Positions 24,382-33,167 of a stretch of 64,000 nucleotides of DNA are shown here, one piece after another. A program made the position numbers and the translations under genes. How positions within the stretch are numbered: position 1 is the first letter of the stretch; each line of letters opens with the position of its first letter. Under the pieces are notes generated by a model. That model was not told where the DNA came from. It worked only from the letters and a program-made list of their open reading frames with translations, and did not search any database. This DNA comes from Mycolicibacterium mageritense (GTDB lineage: Bacteria; Actinomycetota; Actinomycetes; Mycobacteriales; Mycobacteriaceae): positions 7,750,001 to 7,814,000 of the forward strand of contig NZ_AP022567.1 in NCBI RefSeq assembly GCF_010727475.1, written 5' to 3'.

Positions 24382-25364
24382 TCCGAACTCCGATCGGCGT
24401 CGATGCGATACGCGTACTCGTCCTGAACCGCGACGTACCCGAGCCGGCGGTACAGGACATGGGCATTGCTGGCATTGTTGATGTCGGTACCCAGCGATGC
24501 CACGGTCAGGCCCCGGCGCAGCGCGGCCAGCCAGATCTTTCTCAGCAGCAGCTCGCCGGTGCCACGTTCGCGCCGATCCCGCCGCACCCCGATGTAATCG
24601 GTGTGGGCGCTGCGCTGTTCGGCCGCACCGACACCGACCGTGTAGGTCGAGCCCAGCACGTAACCGACCACAGCACCGTCGTCGTCGACCGCGGCGAGAC
24701 TGAAATCGGGGGTGAACGCCCGGCTGGCGAGGTGGTGCTCCCAGCGCTGTGGGGTTTTCGCCATGTTCCCGAAATGCTCGCTGAACGTGTCGAACTGCAA
24801 CCGCCGGACCGATTCCGACAGGCCGGCCGCAAGGATCTCGGGCCACGACAACACTGTGAGGCCGTCGATCCTGGCCGCGGCCAGGTCGACGGGGTCTTCG
24901 TCGAGCAACGACTTGCGCGTGCTGATGAACTGTCGTTCCTGCCGGGCCCCGTGCCGCCGTAACGCGGTGATCGCAACCGGCTGATCGGCCCCGATGTAGG
25001 TCCGCAGGTACGATCCGGGGATCGCGACGCGCTGAAAGCGTTCGACTGTGTCCGCGACGATCCGGGCCACCGCGTCGCCGGGCGCTTCCGGATGAAAGAC
25101 GAAGTCGGCCAGCACTTCCGGTTCTGCGCCGTCAGGCCGGTGCAAAGCCGCGTAGCCGAGGACCGCTCCCGATTCGCCGAGCAGGACAACAGCCGACCCT
25201 GGATACGTACCGTCGAGCTGCTCTGCCACGTCGCGGGAGTCGGCGGCGAATTTGCGGCCGCCGAGGCCCGCGGTGGTCGCCAGGAAGTCGGCGATCAGCG
25301 GATGGTGCCGCGCTGTCAGCGGAGCGGTCGACGGGTGCTCGACGCGTGGTTGCGCGAGCGTCAT
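24378..25364 (-). CDS. GNAT-family acetyltransferase in organosulfur cluster
   Basis: 328 aa from ATG 25364, overlapping the permease stop and the next start by 4 nt each. The C-terminal GNAT domain shows TDYIGVRRDRRERGTGELLLRKIW as the CoA-binding loop and NNASNAHVLYRRLGY; the N-terminal half is a weaker GNAT-like repeat. GNATs next to SfnB-type enzymes may protect or activate a thiol or amine substrate. One internal Met, no Cys. Substrate unknown. Confidence 0.8.
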   Translation of the reverse strand: MTLAQPRVEHPSTAPLTARHHPLIADFLATTAGLGGRKFAADSRDVAEQLDGTYPGSAVVLLGESGAVLGYAALHRPDGAEPEVLADFVFHPEAPGDAVARIVADTVERFQRVAIPGSYLRTYIGADQPVAITALRRHGARQERQFISTRKSLLDEDPVDLAAARIDGLTVLSWPEILAAGLSESVRRLQFDTFSEHFGNMAKTPQRWEHHLASRAFTPDFSLAAVDDDGAVVGYVLGSTYTVGVGAAEQRSAHTDYIGVRRDRRERGTGELLLRKIWLAALRRGLTVASLGTDINNASNAHVLYRRLGYVAVQDEYAYRIDADRSSE

Positions 25365-26836
25365 GGGGTGACGCCCTCGTCGATCAACCGCTGCTGTTCT
25401 TCCTCGGACAGCGTCTGGATGGTGCCGATCCGGTTGGCCACCTCTGGCTTGGTGCGTTTGAGGTACCAGTACCAGGTCAGCCCGGCCAGTAGGATGCCTG
25501 CGAACACGAAAGGCAGGATGTTGAACGGGAATTCGGGCACGGGATAGAAGTTGCTGACGATCACGTAGCCCAAGCCGATGGTCGCGGCGACGGCCACCCC
25601 GAGGCGCAGTGGTGTCAGCGCGTTGATCTTGCGCAGCCAGATCGGGGTGGCGATGACCACCAGCAGGTAGCTCACCAGGAAACCCCAGTTGGCCACGTAG
25701 CCACCGTAGACGTCGAACACCAGCCGGCCCGCCGAACTGAACGTCGCGACGGTCGAGAAGACCAGGGCCAGGATGCCGACGAAAACGACTCCGGCCCACG
25801 GTGTCTTGTGGGTGGCGTGCACCTTGGCGAACACCTGTGGCAGAGCGCCCTCATGTGCGAAGGTGAACAGTGACCGCGCGGCGGCCGTGGTCACGGCGGT
25901 GACGAACACGATGAATGCGACGGCAACTGCACCGCTGACCACCTGGTTCACCCAGGACACCCCGACGGATTCGGCCAGCTGCGGCAGAACCGCCTTGTCA
26001 CCGTCGATCTCACCGAAGTGCAGGATCTGCGGGTAGGTCGCGAAGATGTACAGCACACCGAGCAGGATGACGACGCGCAGCAGTGATCGGGCGATGTTGC
26101 GGTGCGCGTTCTTGGCTTCGGCACCCAACGACGCGACGCTCTCGAAACCGGCGTAGGAGCCGACGGCGGTCACCGCTGCGATGAAGGTCGCGCTGGAGCC
26201 CAGGTGCTGCGGGTTCCACTGCTCCCAGTCGATGCGGAACCCGTAGCCGATGTAGGAGGCCACGATGATCACCAGGATCGAGGCGATCGCGAGCAGTTCG
26301 AAGGCCAGCTCATACTTGGCCGCCAGCGACACACCCCGGTACGGCAGGTACACCGCGACGCCGACCACCACGAGCACCAGCAACAGGCGGAACCAGACCG
26401 CTTGCGAGCCAAGACCGATGGACTCCAGGAACGAATCCAGGTAGAGCACGCCGCCGAGAGTTCCGGTGGTCGCGAAACCGATGTAGCCGAACAGCAGGCT
26501 GAACCCGGCGGCATACGCGAAGCCTGGTCCCAGACCGTTGCCGGTGTAGGTGCCGAGCGATCCGGACGACACCGTGCGCTTGGCCTGGAAGCTGATGGTG
26601 ATGGCCACCAACGCGACGATGAGCAGGCCGATCACCGCGGCCCACGCCGCGCCCTTGCCTGCCGCGACGAACAACGAGAACGGAACGACGGCGAGTGCGA
26701 CGCTGGGCGCCGCGGCGGCGAGCCCTTGCGCGAAGACGCCCCAGGCCCCGAGGGCCTCTTTTTCCAGACCGGTGGATTCCGCGGCCGTGAGGGTGCGTCC
26801 CCCGGCCGCGGTCTCCTGGTCGTCAGTGGTGGTCAC
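25361..26836 (-). CDS. APC-superfamily amino-acid permease
   Basis: 491 aa, about 12 membrane spans, with the APC signature region near residues 35-100 (GVFAQGLAAAAPSVALAVVPF...SGSLGTYTGNGLG). The start is GTG 26836, preceded by GAAAGGACAG; no ATG is near. The protein shows no Cys and no Met besides the initiator, extraordinary for a 12-span membrane protein. It sits between FMN monooxygenases and SfnB-like enzymes, so it may import an organosulfur amino acid (inference). Confidence 0.88.
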   Translation of the reverse strand: MTTTDDQETAAGGRTLTAAESTGLEKEALGAWGVFAQGLAAAAPSVALAVVPFSLFVAAGKGAAWAAVIGLLIVALVAITISFQAKRTVSSGSLGTYTGNGLGPGFAYAAGFSLLFGYIGFATTGTLGGVLYLDSFLESIGLGSQAVWFRLLLVLVVVGVAVYLPYRGVSLAAKYELAFELLAIASILVIIVASYIGYGFRIDWEQWNPQHLGSSATFIAAVTAVGSYAGFESVASLGAEAKNAHRNIARSLLRVVILLGVLYIFATYPQILHFGEIDGDKAVLPQLAESVGVSWVNQVVSGAVAVAFIVFVTAVTTAAARSLFTFAHEGALPQVFAKVHATHKTPWAGVVFVGILALVFSTVATFSSAGRLVFDVYGGYVANWGFLVSYLLVVIATPIWLRKINALTPLRLGVAVAATIGLGYVIVSNFYPVPEFPFNILPFVFAGILLAGLTWYWYLKRTKPEVANRIGTIQTLSEEEQQRLIDEGVTP

Positions 26837-26965
26837 GATGGCCTGTCCTTTCTCCGGACATCGCCTGGTCGAAGTGGACTGGGACGCAGGCGGTTGGCAA
26901 GTTGATGAGGTATGCCACGATGCCGCAATCGGATTCGTCGCGGCAGGCATGGAATCGCCAGGATT

Positions 26966-28348
26966 CTATTGAGCGGGAACGGAATTGCGACGGAAAGCGG
27001 CTGCGGGGTGGCCGTCACGCAACAGTGGCGAGTGACCGCCGAAGATCCGCTGCCGCAACGTGGTGGGCTCACCGGCTTCCCGGGCGCGGCCGCGCCTGCG
27101 CAGTTCGGGTATCAGGTAGGTCGCCACGTCCGCGAAACTGCCGGGGGTGATGTGGTAGGCGATGTTGAAGCCGTCGACCCCGGTGCGGCGGGCGTAGGAC
27201 TCCAGTTCGTCGGCGACGGTCGCGGCCGAGCCCACGAACAGCTCACCGCCGAATCCGCCCAGTTTGCCGACATAGTCGCGCAGCGTCAGCCGTCGGCGCG
27301 CATCGGTGTCGGTCACGGCGGCCAGAATCGAGCGGCTGGCGTCGGTGTCGAACTGTTCGATCGGCCGGTCGACACCGTAGCTCGACCAGTCGACTCCGCT
27401 CAGCGCGGACAGCAGCACCAGACCGCCTTCCAGGTCGTGATATTCGCCGAGTTCGTCGGCCTTGGCCTGCGCGGCCGAATCCGTACTGTCGGTGACGATC
27501 TCGACCGAGGTGATGAACTTGATCGATTGCGGGTCGCGGCCGTGCCCGACCGCGCGGCGCCGCACGTCGTCGATGTTGGCCCGTAGCACCTCGGGCCGAG
27601 GATCGCTGACGAATACCAGCTCGGCGTTGCGGGCCGCGAATTCACGCCCGGCCGTGGATGTTCCGGCCTGGAACAGCACCGGCGTGCGCTGCGGTGACGG
27701 CTCGACGAGATGCGCGCCGGGGACCGTGAAATAACGGCCTTGGTGTCCGATTCCGTGCACCTTGGCCGGATCGGTGTAGATGCCGCGGTCGCGGTCCCGC
27801 AGCACCGCGTCCGGCTCCCACGAGCCCTCCCACAGTTTGTAGGTGACCTCCAGGAACTCCTGCGCCATCGCGTATCGCTCGTCGTGCGGGATCTGGCGAT
27901 CCCGGCCGATGATGTTGCGTGCGGCGCTGTCGAGTAGCGACGTGACGATGTTCCAGCCGATCCGGCCACCCGTGAGATGGTCGAGCGTACTGAACTTGCG
28001 CGCCAGCAGGTACGGGCTTTCGTAGGTGGTCGAGACCGTGATGCCGAATCCGAGGTGCTCGGTGGCGGCCGCCATCGCCGAGACCGCGAGCAGCGGATCT
28101 GTCACCGGGGTCTGCACGGCACGCGCCAGCGCGGCGTCGGCATCCCCGCCGAACACGTCGAGTTGGCCGACCGCGTCAGCGATGAACAGGGCGTCGAATC
28201 CGCCAGCGTCCAGAAGCTTCGCCAGCTCGACCCAGTACCCTAGGTCGGTGTAGTTGGCGGTCTGATCAGCCGGATGCCGCCACAACCCGAAATTGCCGTG
28301 CGACACCGTCGACATCGTGAACGCCGCCAGCACAAAGGGTTCGGTCAT
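26966..28348 (-). CDS. FMN-dependent monooxygenase, NtaA/SnaA/DszA family
   Basis: 460 aa from ATG 28348, overlapping the upstream gene by ATGA. Luciferase-like (LLM) fold with the family blocks HLTGGRIGWNIVTS, DERYAMAQEFLEVTYKLWEGSW and PVLFQAGTSTAGREFAARNAELVF. These enzymes use FMNH2 from a separate reductase and O2 to cleave C-S or C-N bonds. Three internal Met and no Cys. The paired neighbour suggests two steps or two substrates of one organosulfur pathway. Confidence 0.88.
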   Translation of the reverse strand: MTEPFVLAAFTMSTVSHGNFGLWRHPADQTANYTDLGYWVELAKLLDAGGFDALFIADAVGQLDVFGGDADAALARAVQTPVTDPLLAVSAMAAATEHLGFGITVSTTYESPYLLARKFSTLDHLTGGRIGWNIVTSLLDSAARNIIGRDRQIPHDERYAMAQEFLEVTYKLWEGSWEPDAVLRDRDRGIYTDPAKVHGIGHQGRYFTVPGAHLVEPSPQRTPVLFQAGTSTAGREFAARNAELVFVSDPRPEVLRANIDDVRRRAVGHGRDPQSIKFITSVEIVTDSTDSAAQAKADELGEYHDLEGGLVLLSALSGVDWSSYGVDRPIEQFDTDASRSILAAVTDTDARRRLTLRDYVGKLGGFGGELFVGSAATVADELESYARRTGVDGFNIAYHITPGSFADVATYLIPELRRRGRAREAGEPTTLRQRIFGGHSPLLRDGHPAAAFRRNSVPAQ

Positions 28349-29640
28349 CGGACCGGAACCTGCAAGCCGAGATGCGAACGCAGCGTGGTGCCGGCGTATT
28401 CGTGCCGGAACAACCCGCGCTTGCGCAGCACCGGCACAACCTGTTCGACAAAGAGTTCGGTCTGCCCGGGCAACCCGGAATCCCGCAGCACGAAACCATC
28501 GGCTGCCGCGGTGGTGAACCACTCTTCGATCTCGTCGGCGATGCGCTCAGGGGTGCCGACAACCGCTGCTCCCCAACCGTTCACGGTGCGATACAGGAAC
28601 TCGCGAACGGTCGGATTCCCCTCGCTCGCCAGGGCACGGTATCCGGCCAGCGCGGTTTGGTGGGTCTCGGTGTTAGCCGGGAACGCCGACGCGGGAACGG
28701 GTCCGTCGAGGTCGGCACCGGTGACGTCGACGTCGACCTCCAGCAGCCAGCCGGCCTGGTACTGCGGGCTGAAGTACTGGTACTCCTCGCGCTCGGCGCG
28801 GCGTGCCTCCTCGTCGGTGGAGCCGACGAGGTACCGCAAGGACGGTGTGATCAGCGGTGCAGTGGAGCGCCCGAGCCGGCGGGCCTCGGCGTGGATCTGC
28901 CGGTAGAACTCTTGTGCACGGCGCCGGTTGCCGTGGCTCGTGAAGATGACCTCGGCGTGGCGGGCGGCGAATGTCCGTCCGGTGTCGGACGATCCGGCCT
29001 GGAACAGCACCGGCCGGCCCTGCGCCGAGCGGGCCGCACCGATGGGCCCGGCGACGTCGAAGTATTTTCCATGGTGGTTGGCCACCCGGATCTTGCTGGT
29101 GTCGTTGAAGATTCCCGTTGCGCGGTCCTCGACGACGGTATCCTCGCCCCAGCCGTCCCACAGCTTGCGGACCACGTCGAGCGCTTCCTCGGCGATCTGG
29201 TACCGCTCGTCATGGTCGACGACGCCGTTGGCGCTGAAGTTGTCCGCGGCGGCTCTGGCGAAACTGGTGACGAGGTTCCACCCGGCGCGGCCGCCGCTGA
29301 GATGGTCGAGGGACAGCAGTTGCCGGGCAAGGTGATACGGGTGGGCCAGCGTCGCCGATCCGGTCACCACCAGCCCGACTCGCTCGGTCACCGCCGACAG
29401 TGCGGCCGTCGCGGTGAGCGGCTCGAAGTCCTCGGTGATCTTGTACGCCCAGGTGGCGGGTGGTCCGTAGTTCAGCCCGTCGGCGAAGAACAACGCGTCG
29501 AACGTGCCCGCCTCGGCGAGCTTGGCGTGTTCGATGAGCCTGCGGCGCACCCCGGCAGTGCTGTTGTCGACGTCGGGATGGCGCCACGGCCCTGCTGATC
29601 TGGTGTTGCCGAAGGCCAGCAGATGAAGATCTCTTGGCAC
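28345..29640 (-). CDS. FMN-dependent monooxygenase, NtaA/SnaA/DszA family (leaderless)
   Basis: 431 aa from GTG 29640, which lies 7 nt after a TAATGT -10, so translation probably begins at the 5' end of the mRNA. LLM fold with GGRAGWNLVTSFARAAADNF, DERYQIAEEALDVVRKLWDGW and PVLFQAGSSDTGRTFAARHAEV. Apart from the initiator no Met and no Cys occur. First gene of the set 29640 to 23146. Substrate unknown; organosulfur compound is the best guess from context. Confidence 0.88.
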   Translation of the reverse strand: MPRDLHLLAFGNTRSAGPWRHPDVDNSTAGVRRRLIEHAKLAEAGTFDALFFADGLNYGPPATWAYKITEDFEPLTATAALSAVTERVGLVVTGSATLAHPYHLARQLLSLDHLSGGRAGWNLVTSFARAAADNFSANGVVDHDERYQIAEEALDVVRKLWDGWGEDTVVEDRATGIFNDTSKIRVANHHGKYFDVAGPIGAARSAQGRPVLFQAGSSDTGRTFAARHAEVIFTSHGNRRRAQEFYRQIHAEARRLGRSTAPLITPSLRYLVGSTDEEARRAEREEYQYFSPQYQAGWLLEVDVDVTGADLDGPVPASAFPANTETHQTALAGYRALASEGNPTVREFLYRTVNGWGAAVVGTPERIADEIEEWFTTAAADGFVLRDSGLPGQTELFVEQVVPVLRKRGLFRHEYAGTTLRSHLGLQVPVR

Positions 29641-29647
29641 TCCGGCG

Positions 29648-29653
29648 ACATTA
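29648..29653 (-). promoter_or_regulatory. -10 element of the FMN monooxygenase operon
   Basis: TAATGT on the minus strand with a 7-nt spacer to GTG 29640. No good Shine-Dalgarno precedes the GTG, consistent with leaderless translation. Confidence 0.6.
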
Positions 29654-29722
29654 CGACGGGCAACCGCGCCCGCCGAGGGTTGCGCTCAGCGCGAATCTTG
29701 GCGCGGGTGTCGGCCTCCCGCG

Positions 29723-30430
29723 CTACGCGTTGTCGACCTTGTCCCCGATCGCGCTCGTGATCGACGTGGCCTGGTCGACGACGTCATCCCCACATGCCCA
29801 CGCTTCGGCTATCACGTTGGCCGCGACGGCCATGGAGTGGTGACAGCCGCCGCTGGAAGCGACTTCGGGCGTCGACATCTGCGTGATCGACGTGTCCTCG
29901 GCCGTCACGTCGCTGACCTCCCACGTCAGCGGTTGGTCGCTGGAGTCGTAGGTCACGAGTGACCCGGCGCAGTCCTGCCATTTCTCCTTCGACTCCTGCA
30001 GGAACTTCTTGGCCTCCGCTGCCGACGGGTACAGCGCGACGACCTGTTCGAGCCAGTGTGCGTTGTTGTCGCCGGGTTCCCGGACGATCTGGTCACGCAC
30101 CGCGGTGTACCCCGAGTCCCCGTACGCCACCTCCTGGGCACCGTAGGCCGCACCGGCGCAGTCCGGATCGGACACGGCGTCGGAGTTGTCGTTGAGGGTG
30201 TCCTCGTCGAGAGTCACGCCCAGGCCGGACGCACCCATGATGCCGTCGAGTTCGTCGGGAGACAGCAACAATTCGTCGATGTCGGACTTCTCGAGGATCT
30301 TGCCCGGCGGGACGTTCGGGTCGCGGACCGCCATCCCCGCCACGGACTTCTCACAGCCGGCCAACAGTGCTGACACCGCGACCAGAACACCGGCCGCACA
30401 AAGCCGGGCACCGACGGATCTGACAGTCAT
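29723..30430 (-). CDS. PknH-sensor-like lipoprotein (LppR-like)
   Basis: 235 aa. Signal peptide ending in LLAGC (Cys about residue 26). The mature part has the PknH C-terminal sensor-domain pattern: a region near residues 50-70 (LLLSPDELDGIMG), PDCAGAAYGAQE, the ALYPSAAEAKKFLQESKEKWQDCAG block and a late GGCHHSMAVAANVIAEAWACG. Paired cysteines probably form disulfides outside the membrane. M. tuberculosis has the lipoprotein LppR between the trehalase and lepA. Its partner at 30474 is a clear paralogue. Ligand unknown. Confidence 0.8.
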   Translation of the reverse strand: MTVRSVGARLCAAGVLVAVSALLAGCEKSVAGMAVRDPNVPPGKILEKSDIDELLLSPDELDGIMGASGLGVTLDEDTLNDNSDAVSDPDCAGAAYGAQEVAYGDSGYTAVRDQIVREPGDNNAHWLEQVVALYPSAAEAKKFLQESKEKWQDCAGSLVTYDSSDQPLTWEVSDVTAEDTSITQMSTPEVASSGGCHHSMAVAANVIAEAWACGDDVVDQATSITSAIGDKVDNA

Positions 30431-30473
30431 ACTGCCATTGTCGCTGATGTTCGGCCGGAAGATTGCCAGCTGA

Positions 30474-31232
30474 TCAACTCAGATCGCTGACTTTGTCCAT
30501 CATGAGCCGCGCGACGTCGATGGCGCTGGACTCGGGATCGGCCGTCCCGCTGCCGGTTGCGTTGCGGTAGAACGCGACCTCGACCTCGACGAGGCAGTTC
30601 GCCCGTACCCCGATGGCCCGCGCGGTCGGGCTGGTCTCCTGGTCGAGGGTGTGCCCGAATTCGACCGTGGCGGCCAGAACCGAGCCGTCGACGCGCACGT
30701 CGGTGACCTTGTCGGTGAAGTAGCCGCCGCGCACCGACGTCGACACGATCGTGACGGTCTGGCCCTCGCATTCCTTCCATTGCTTGGTGAAATCCTCGAA
30801 CAGCTTGTTGGCTGCGGCCGTCGAGTCGAGTGCCACGACGCCACCCTCGGCGGCCAGCACGTCGGCCATGCTCTCGTCGGATTCCCAGCGCTGGTTGACC
30901 ACGGCGGTCACGTCGGCGTCCTGATAGGTGCTGCGCTGCATCGAGGTCGCGGCCCCCACACATTCGTGCGGGGTGGCGTCCGCCTCGGTGGCCAGGCCGT
31001 CAGCCATGTCGTCCACGTCGCCCGTCAGCATCGTGCCGTCGGCACGAAAAGCCTCGCCCATCACGTCCTCGAGGTCGCTCTCGGTGGGCAGAACCTTGAC
31101 GATGGCGTCGGCCGAAAGCGGCCGCGGCGCCAGGCCGTCGGCGGGTTCGACGGTTCCGGCGACCACCTTCGTGCAGCCGGTCAGCAACATCAAACCCGCG
31201 AGCAGCAAACCCGCACCCCGCACCGTTTGCAT
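30474..31232 (-). CDS. PknH-sensor-like lipoprotein, paralogue of the next gene
   Basis: 252 aa. Signal peptide with lipobox LLTGC (Cys about residue 20) and the same domain: LPTESDLEDVMG, PHECVGAATSMQRSTY, STAAANKLFEDFTKQWKECEG, RANCLVEVEVAFYR. The two genes lie head to tail 43 nt apart and arose by tandem duplication. The final Cys block differs (one Cys here, the paralogue has GGC and WAC), so disulfides may have diverged. Function unknown. Confidence 0.78.
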   Translation of the reverse strand: MQTVRGAGLLLAGLMLLTGCTKVVAGTVEPADGLAPRPLSADAIVKVLPTESDLEDVMGEAFRADGTMLTGDVDDMADGLATEADATPHECVGAATSMQRSTYQDADVTAVVNQRWESDESMADVLAAEGGVVALDSTAAANKLFEDFTKQWKECEGQTVTIVSTSVRGGYFTDKVTDVRVDGSVLAATVEFGHTLDQETSPTARAIGVRANCLVEVEVAFYRNATGSGTADPESSAIDVARLMMDKVSDLS

Positions 31233-31298
31233 CCGTTCACCCCTGCCGAATCCGACCTGCCCTGACCCTACTACGCGTACGCGCCAGCAAAGCGCACG

Positions 31299-31892
31299 TC
31301 AGCGCGCGATGACGGCACCGATGAAGGCCTTGCAGGTCTCCCGCATCGAGTCGAGCGGCATGCTCGGCGATTGCAGGATCACCTGCACCGCCAGCCCGTC
31401 GAGCATGCCGATCAGCATGTTCGCCAGGGTGACGGGATCACCGGCGCGGGCGAGCCCTTCGGTCTGGGCCGCCCGGATCACCCCTGCGACTACGTCGCGC
31501 CACTGCCCGTAGAGCCGATCGTTGATCTCCTGCAGCACCTCGTCGCGACCGCCTTCCGCCCACAACGCGAGCCACACCTTCCAGGCCTGGCGTGACCGGT
31601 CGTCGGCGGGCAGGTAGGACTCCACCACGTCGTGCAAGATGGCCAGACTGTCCTTGTCCGCGCTGAGCAGTTCCTGCCTGCGCGCGAGTGAATCGCTCAG
31701 GTTGAACTCGAACGCCGCGGTGATGACGTCCCGTTTGGTCTCGAAGTAGTAGTGCACGGTGCCGGAACTGACCCCGGCCTGTTTGGCCACGTCGGAGAGC
31801 CGCAGCGCCGGAATGCCGATCTGCGCGATGACGGCGCATGCCGCAGACAAGATCTGCGGCCGGCGCTCGGCTTCGACGCTGGGACGTGGCAT
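31299..31892 (-). CDS. TetR-family repressor (BetI-like)
   Basis: 197 aa from ATG 31892, preceded by GGAGG; ATG 31916 is possible but has no site. N-terminal HTH: IPALRLSDVAKQAGVSSGTVHYYFETKRDVI; C-terminal domain resembles BetI. It is the last gene after acyl-CoA dehydrogenase, acyl-CoA synthetase and amine oxidase, and is the natural candidate to bind the repeated sites at 36663 and 36741. Inducer unknown; an amine or acyl-CoA intermediate would fit. Confidence 0.88.
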   Translation of the reverse strand: MPRPSVEAERRPQILSAACAVIAQIGIPALRLSDVAKQAGVSSGTVHYYFETKRDVITAAFEFNLSDSLARRQELLSADKDSLAILHDVVESYLPADDRSRQAWKVWLALWAEGGRDEVLQEINDRLYGQWRDVVAGVIRAAQTEGLARAGDPVTLANMLIGMLDGLAVQVILQSPSMPLDSMRETCKAFIGAVIAR

Positions 31893-31931
31893 CGGCCCTC
31901 CGGGTCGGCTGAGCATTGCTGGGTACCCGAT

Positions 31932-31954
31932 CGTACAAGTGAAATAACTGTACG
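31932..31954. promoter_or_regulatory. Inverted repeat upstream of tetR
   Basis: CGTACA, 11 nt, TGTACG, located 40 nt before the tetR start in the gap after the dehydrogenase gene. Possible operator for local control of tetR; it does not resemble the sites at 36663/36741. Confidence 0.4.
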
Positions 31955-31978
31955 TTCAATCAACAATGCTCGGCCGCC

Positions 31979-33139
31979 TCAGCCGAGGTTGCGGGAGATC
32001 ACCAGTTTCATGATGTCGGAGGTGCCTTCTTCGATCTCTTCGAGCTTGACGTCGCGCATCCACTGCTCCACCGGGTATTCACGCGAATATCCCCAGCCGC
32101 CAAGCGTTTGCACGGCCGCATGCGTGACGAACATCGCCGTCTCGGACGCGGTGAGCTTGGCCATGGCCGCGAGTCCCCGTGCGGGCGCGCCGCTGTCGAT
32201 CACCCGGGCCGCGTGCAGGACCAGCAGCCGGGCCGATTCGATGCGGGTTGCCATGTCGGCGAGCCGGAACGCCACCGCCTGGTGCTCGATGATGGGCACA
32301 CCGAACTGCTTTCGCGTCTTGGCGTAGTCGAGCGCGTATTCATAGGCCGCCCGGGCCGCGCCGACCGCGGCCGCGCCGAGCACCACGCGCGAGATGTCGA
32401 ACGTGCCCATCAGGCCGTAGAAGCCCTGCCCCTCAGCGCCGAGACGGTCCTCCTCGGGGACGAACACGCCGTCGAGGAAGATCTCGCGGCACACGATGGC
32501 CCGCTGCCCCATCTTCTTCATCGGCTCGCCGAACGACATTCCCGGCGCATCGCGGTGCACCAGGAACGCGGTCACGCCACCAGAGCGCAGGCTGGGGTCG
32601 GTCTTGGCGAATATGACATAGAACTCGGCAGCACCGGCGTTGGAGATCCATGCCTTCTGTCCGTTGATGCGGTAGCCGCCGTCGACGCGGGTCGCGGTGG
32701 TGCTGATCGACGCGGCGTCCGAACCGGATTCCGGCTCGGTGGTGGCCAGCGACGTCATCGGGGATTTCGGACCGGTCAGCGGGGTCAGCCAACGCTTCTT
32801 CTGATCCTCGGTGCCCAGCACCATGATCGGATCGGAGAAGAATCCGTTCGAGCACACCAGGTTTCCGATGCCCGGATCGCCCCAGCACAGCTCCTCCTGC
32901 ACCAGGCACTGGGTGAAGACGTCGGTGAACCCGCCACCGCCGAACTCCTCGGGAATCATGAAGTCCGTGATCCCGACCTCTGCAGCCTTCTGGAAGATGT
33001 CGACCGGGGTCACGGTGTCGGCCTCGTCGACCTCACGGCCCCGGGGCCGGATCTCTTTGGCCGCGAAGTCACGGCACAGCTCGACGATCTGGCGCTGTTC
33101 GTCGCTCAGCGGCCAGGCCGGGATGTTCGTGGTCTGCAT
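31979..33139 (-). CDS. Acyl-CoA dehydrogenase
   Basis: 386 aa with the classic three-domain order. FAD-binding motif SLATTEPESGSDAASISTTA, the block FDISRVVLGAAAVGAARAAYEYAL, and C-terminal GGWGYSREYPVEQWMRDVK with EIEEGTSDI, where the catalytic Glu lies in many members. It makes an enoyl-CoA from an acyl-CoA. Downstream of an ADP-forming CoA ligase and an amine oxidase, it would act on the acid formed from an amine. Confidence 0.92.
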   Translation of the reverse strand: MQTTNIPAWPLSDEQRQIVELCRDFAAKEIRPRGREVDEADTVTPVDIFQKAAEVGITDFMIPEEFGGGGFTDVFTQCLVQEELCWGDPGIGNLVCSNGFFSDPIMVLGTEDQKKRWLTPLTGPKSPMTSLATTEPESGSDAASISTTATRVDGGYRINGQKAWISNAGAAEFYVIFAKTDPSLRSGGVTAFLVHRDAPGMSFGEPMKKMGQRAIVCREIFLDGVFVPEEDRLGAEGQGFYGLMGTFDISRVVLGAAAVGAARAAYEYALDYAKTRKQFGVPIIEHQAVAFRLADMATRIESARLLVLHAARVIDSGAPARGLAAMAKLTASETAMFVTHAAVQTLGGWGYSREYPVEQWMRDVKLEEIEEGTSDIMKLVISRNLG

Positions 33140-33167
33140 CTGACTGTTCTCCTATCGGGATGAATAT

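Noticed and set aside
29472..29663. Alternative ORF with early Cys codons overlapping the first FMN monooxygenase
   Set aside because: It runs 64 codons out of frame inside a strongly supported gene; not a short leader ORF.
31932..31954. Strong claim that this repeat is the TetR operator of the amine operon
   Set aside because: It differs from the repeated sites on the two main promoters, so it is listed only as a possible local site.
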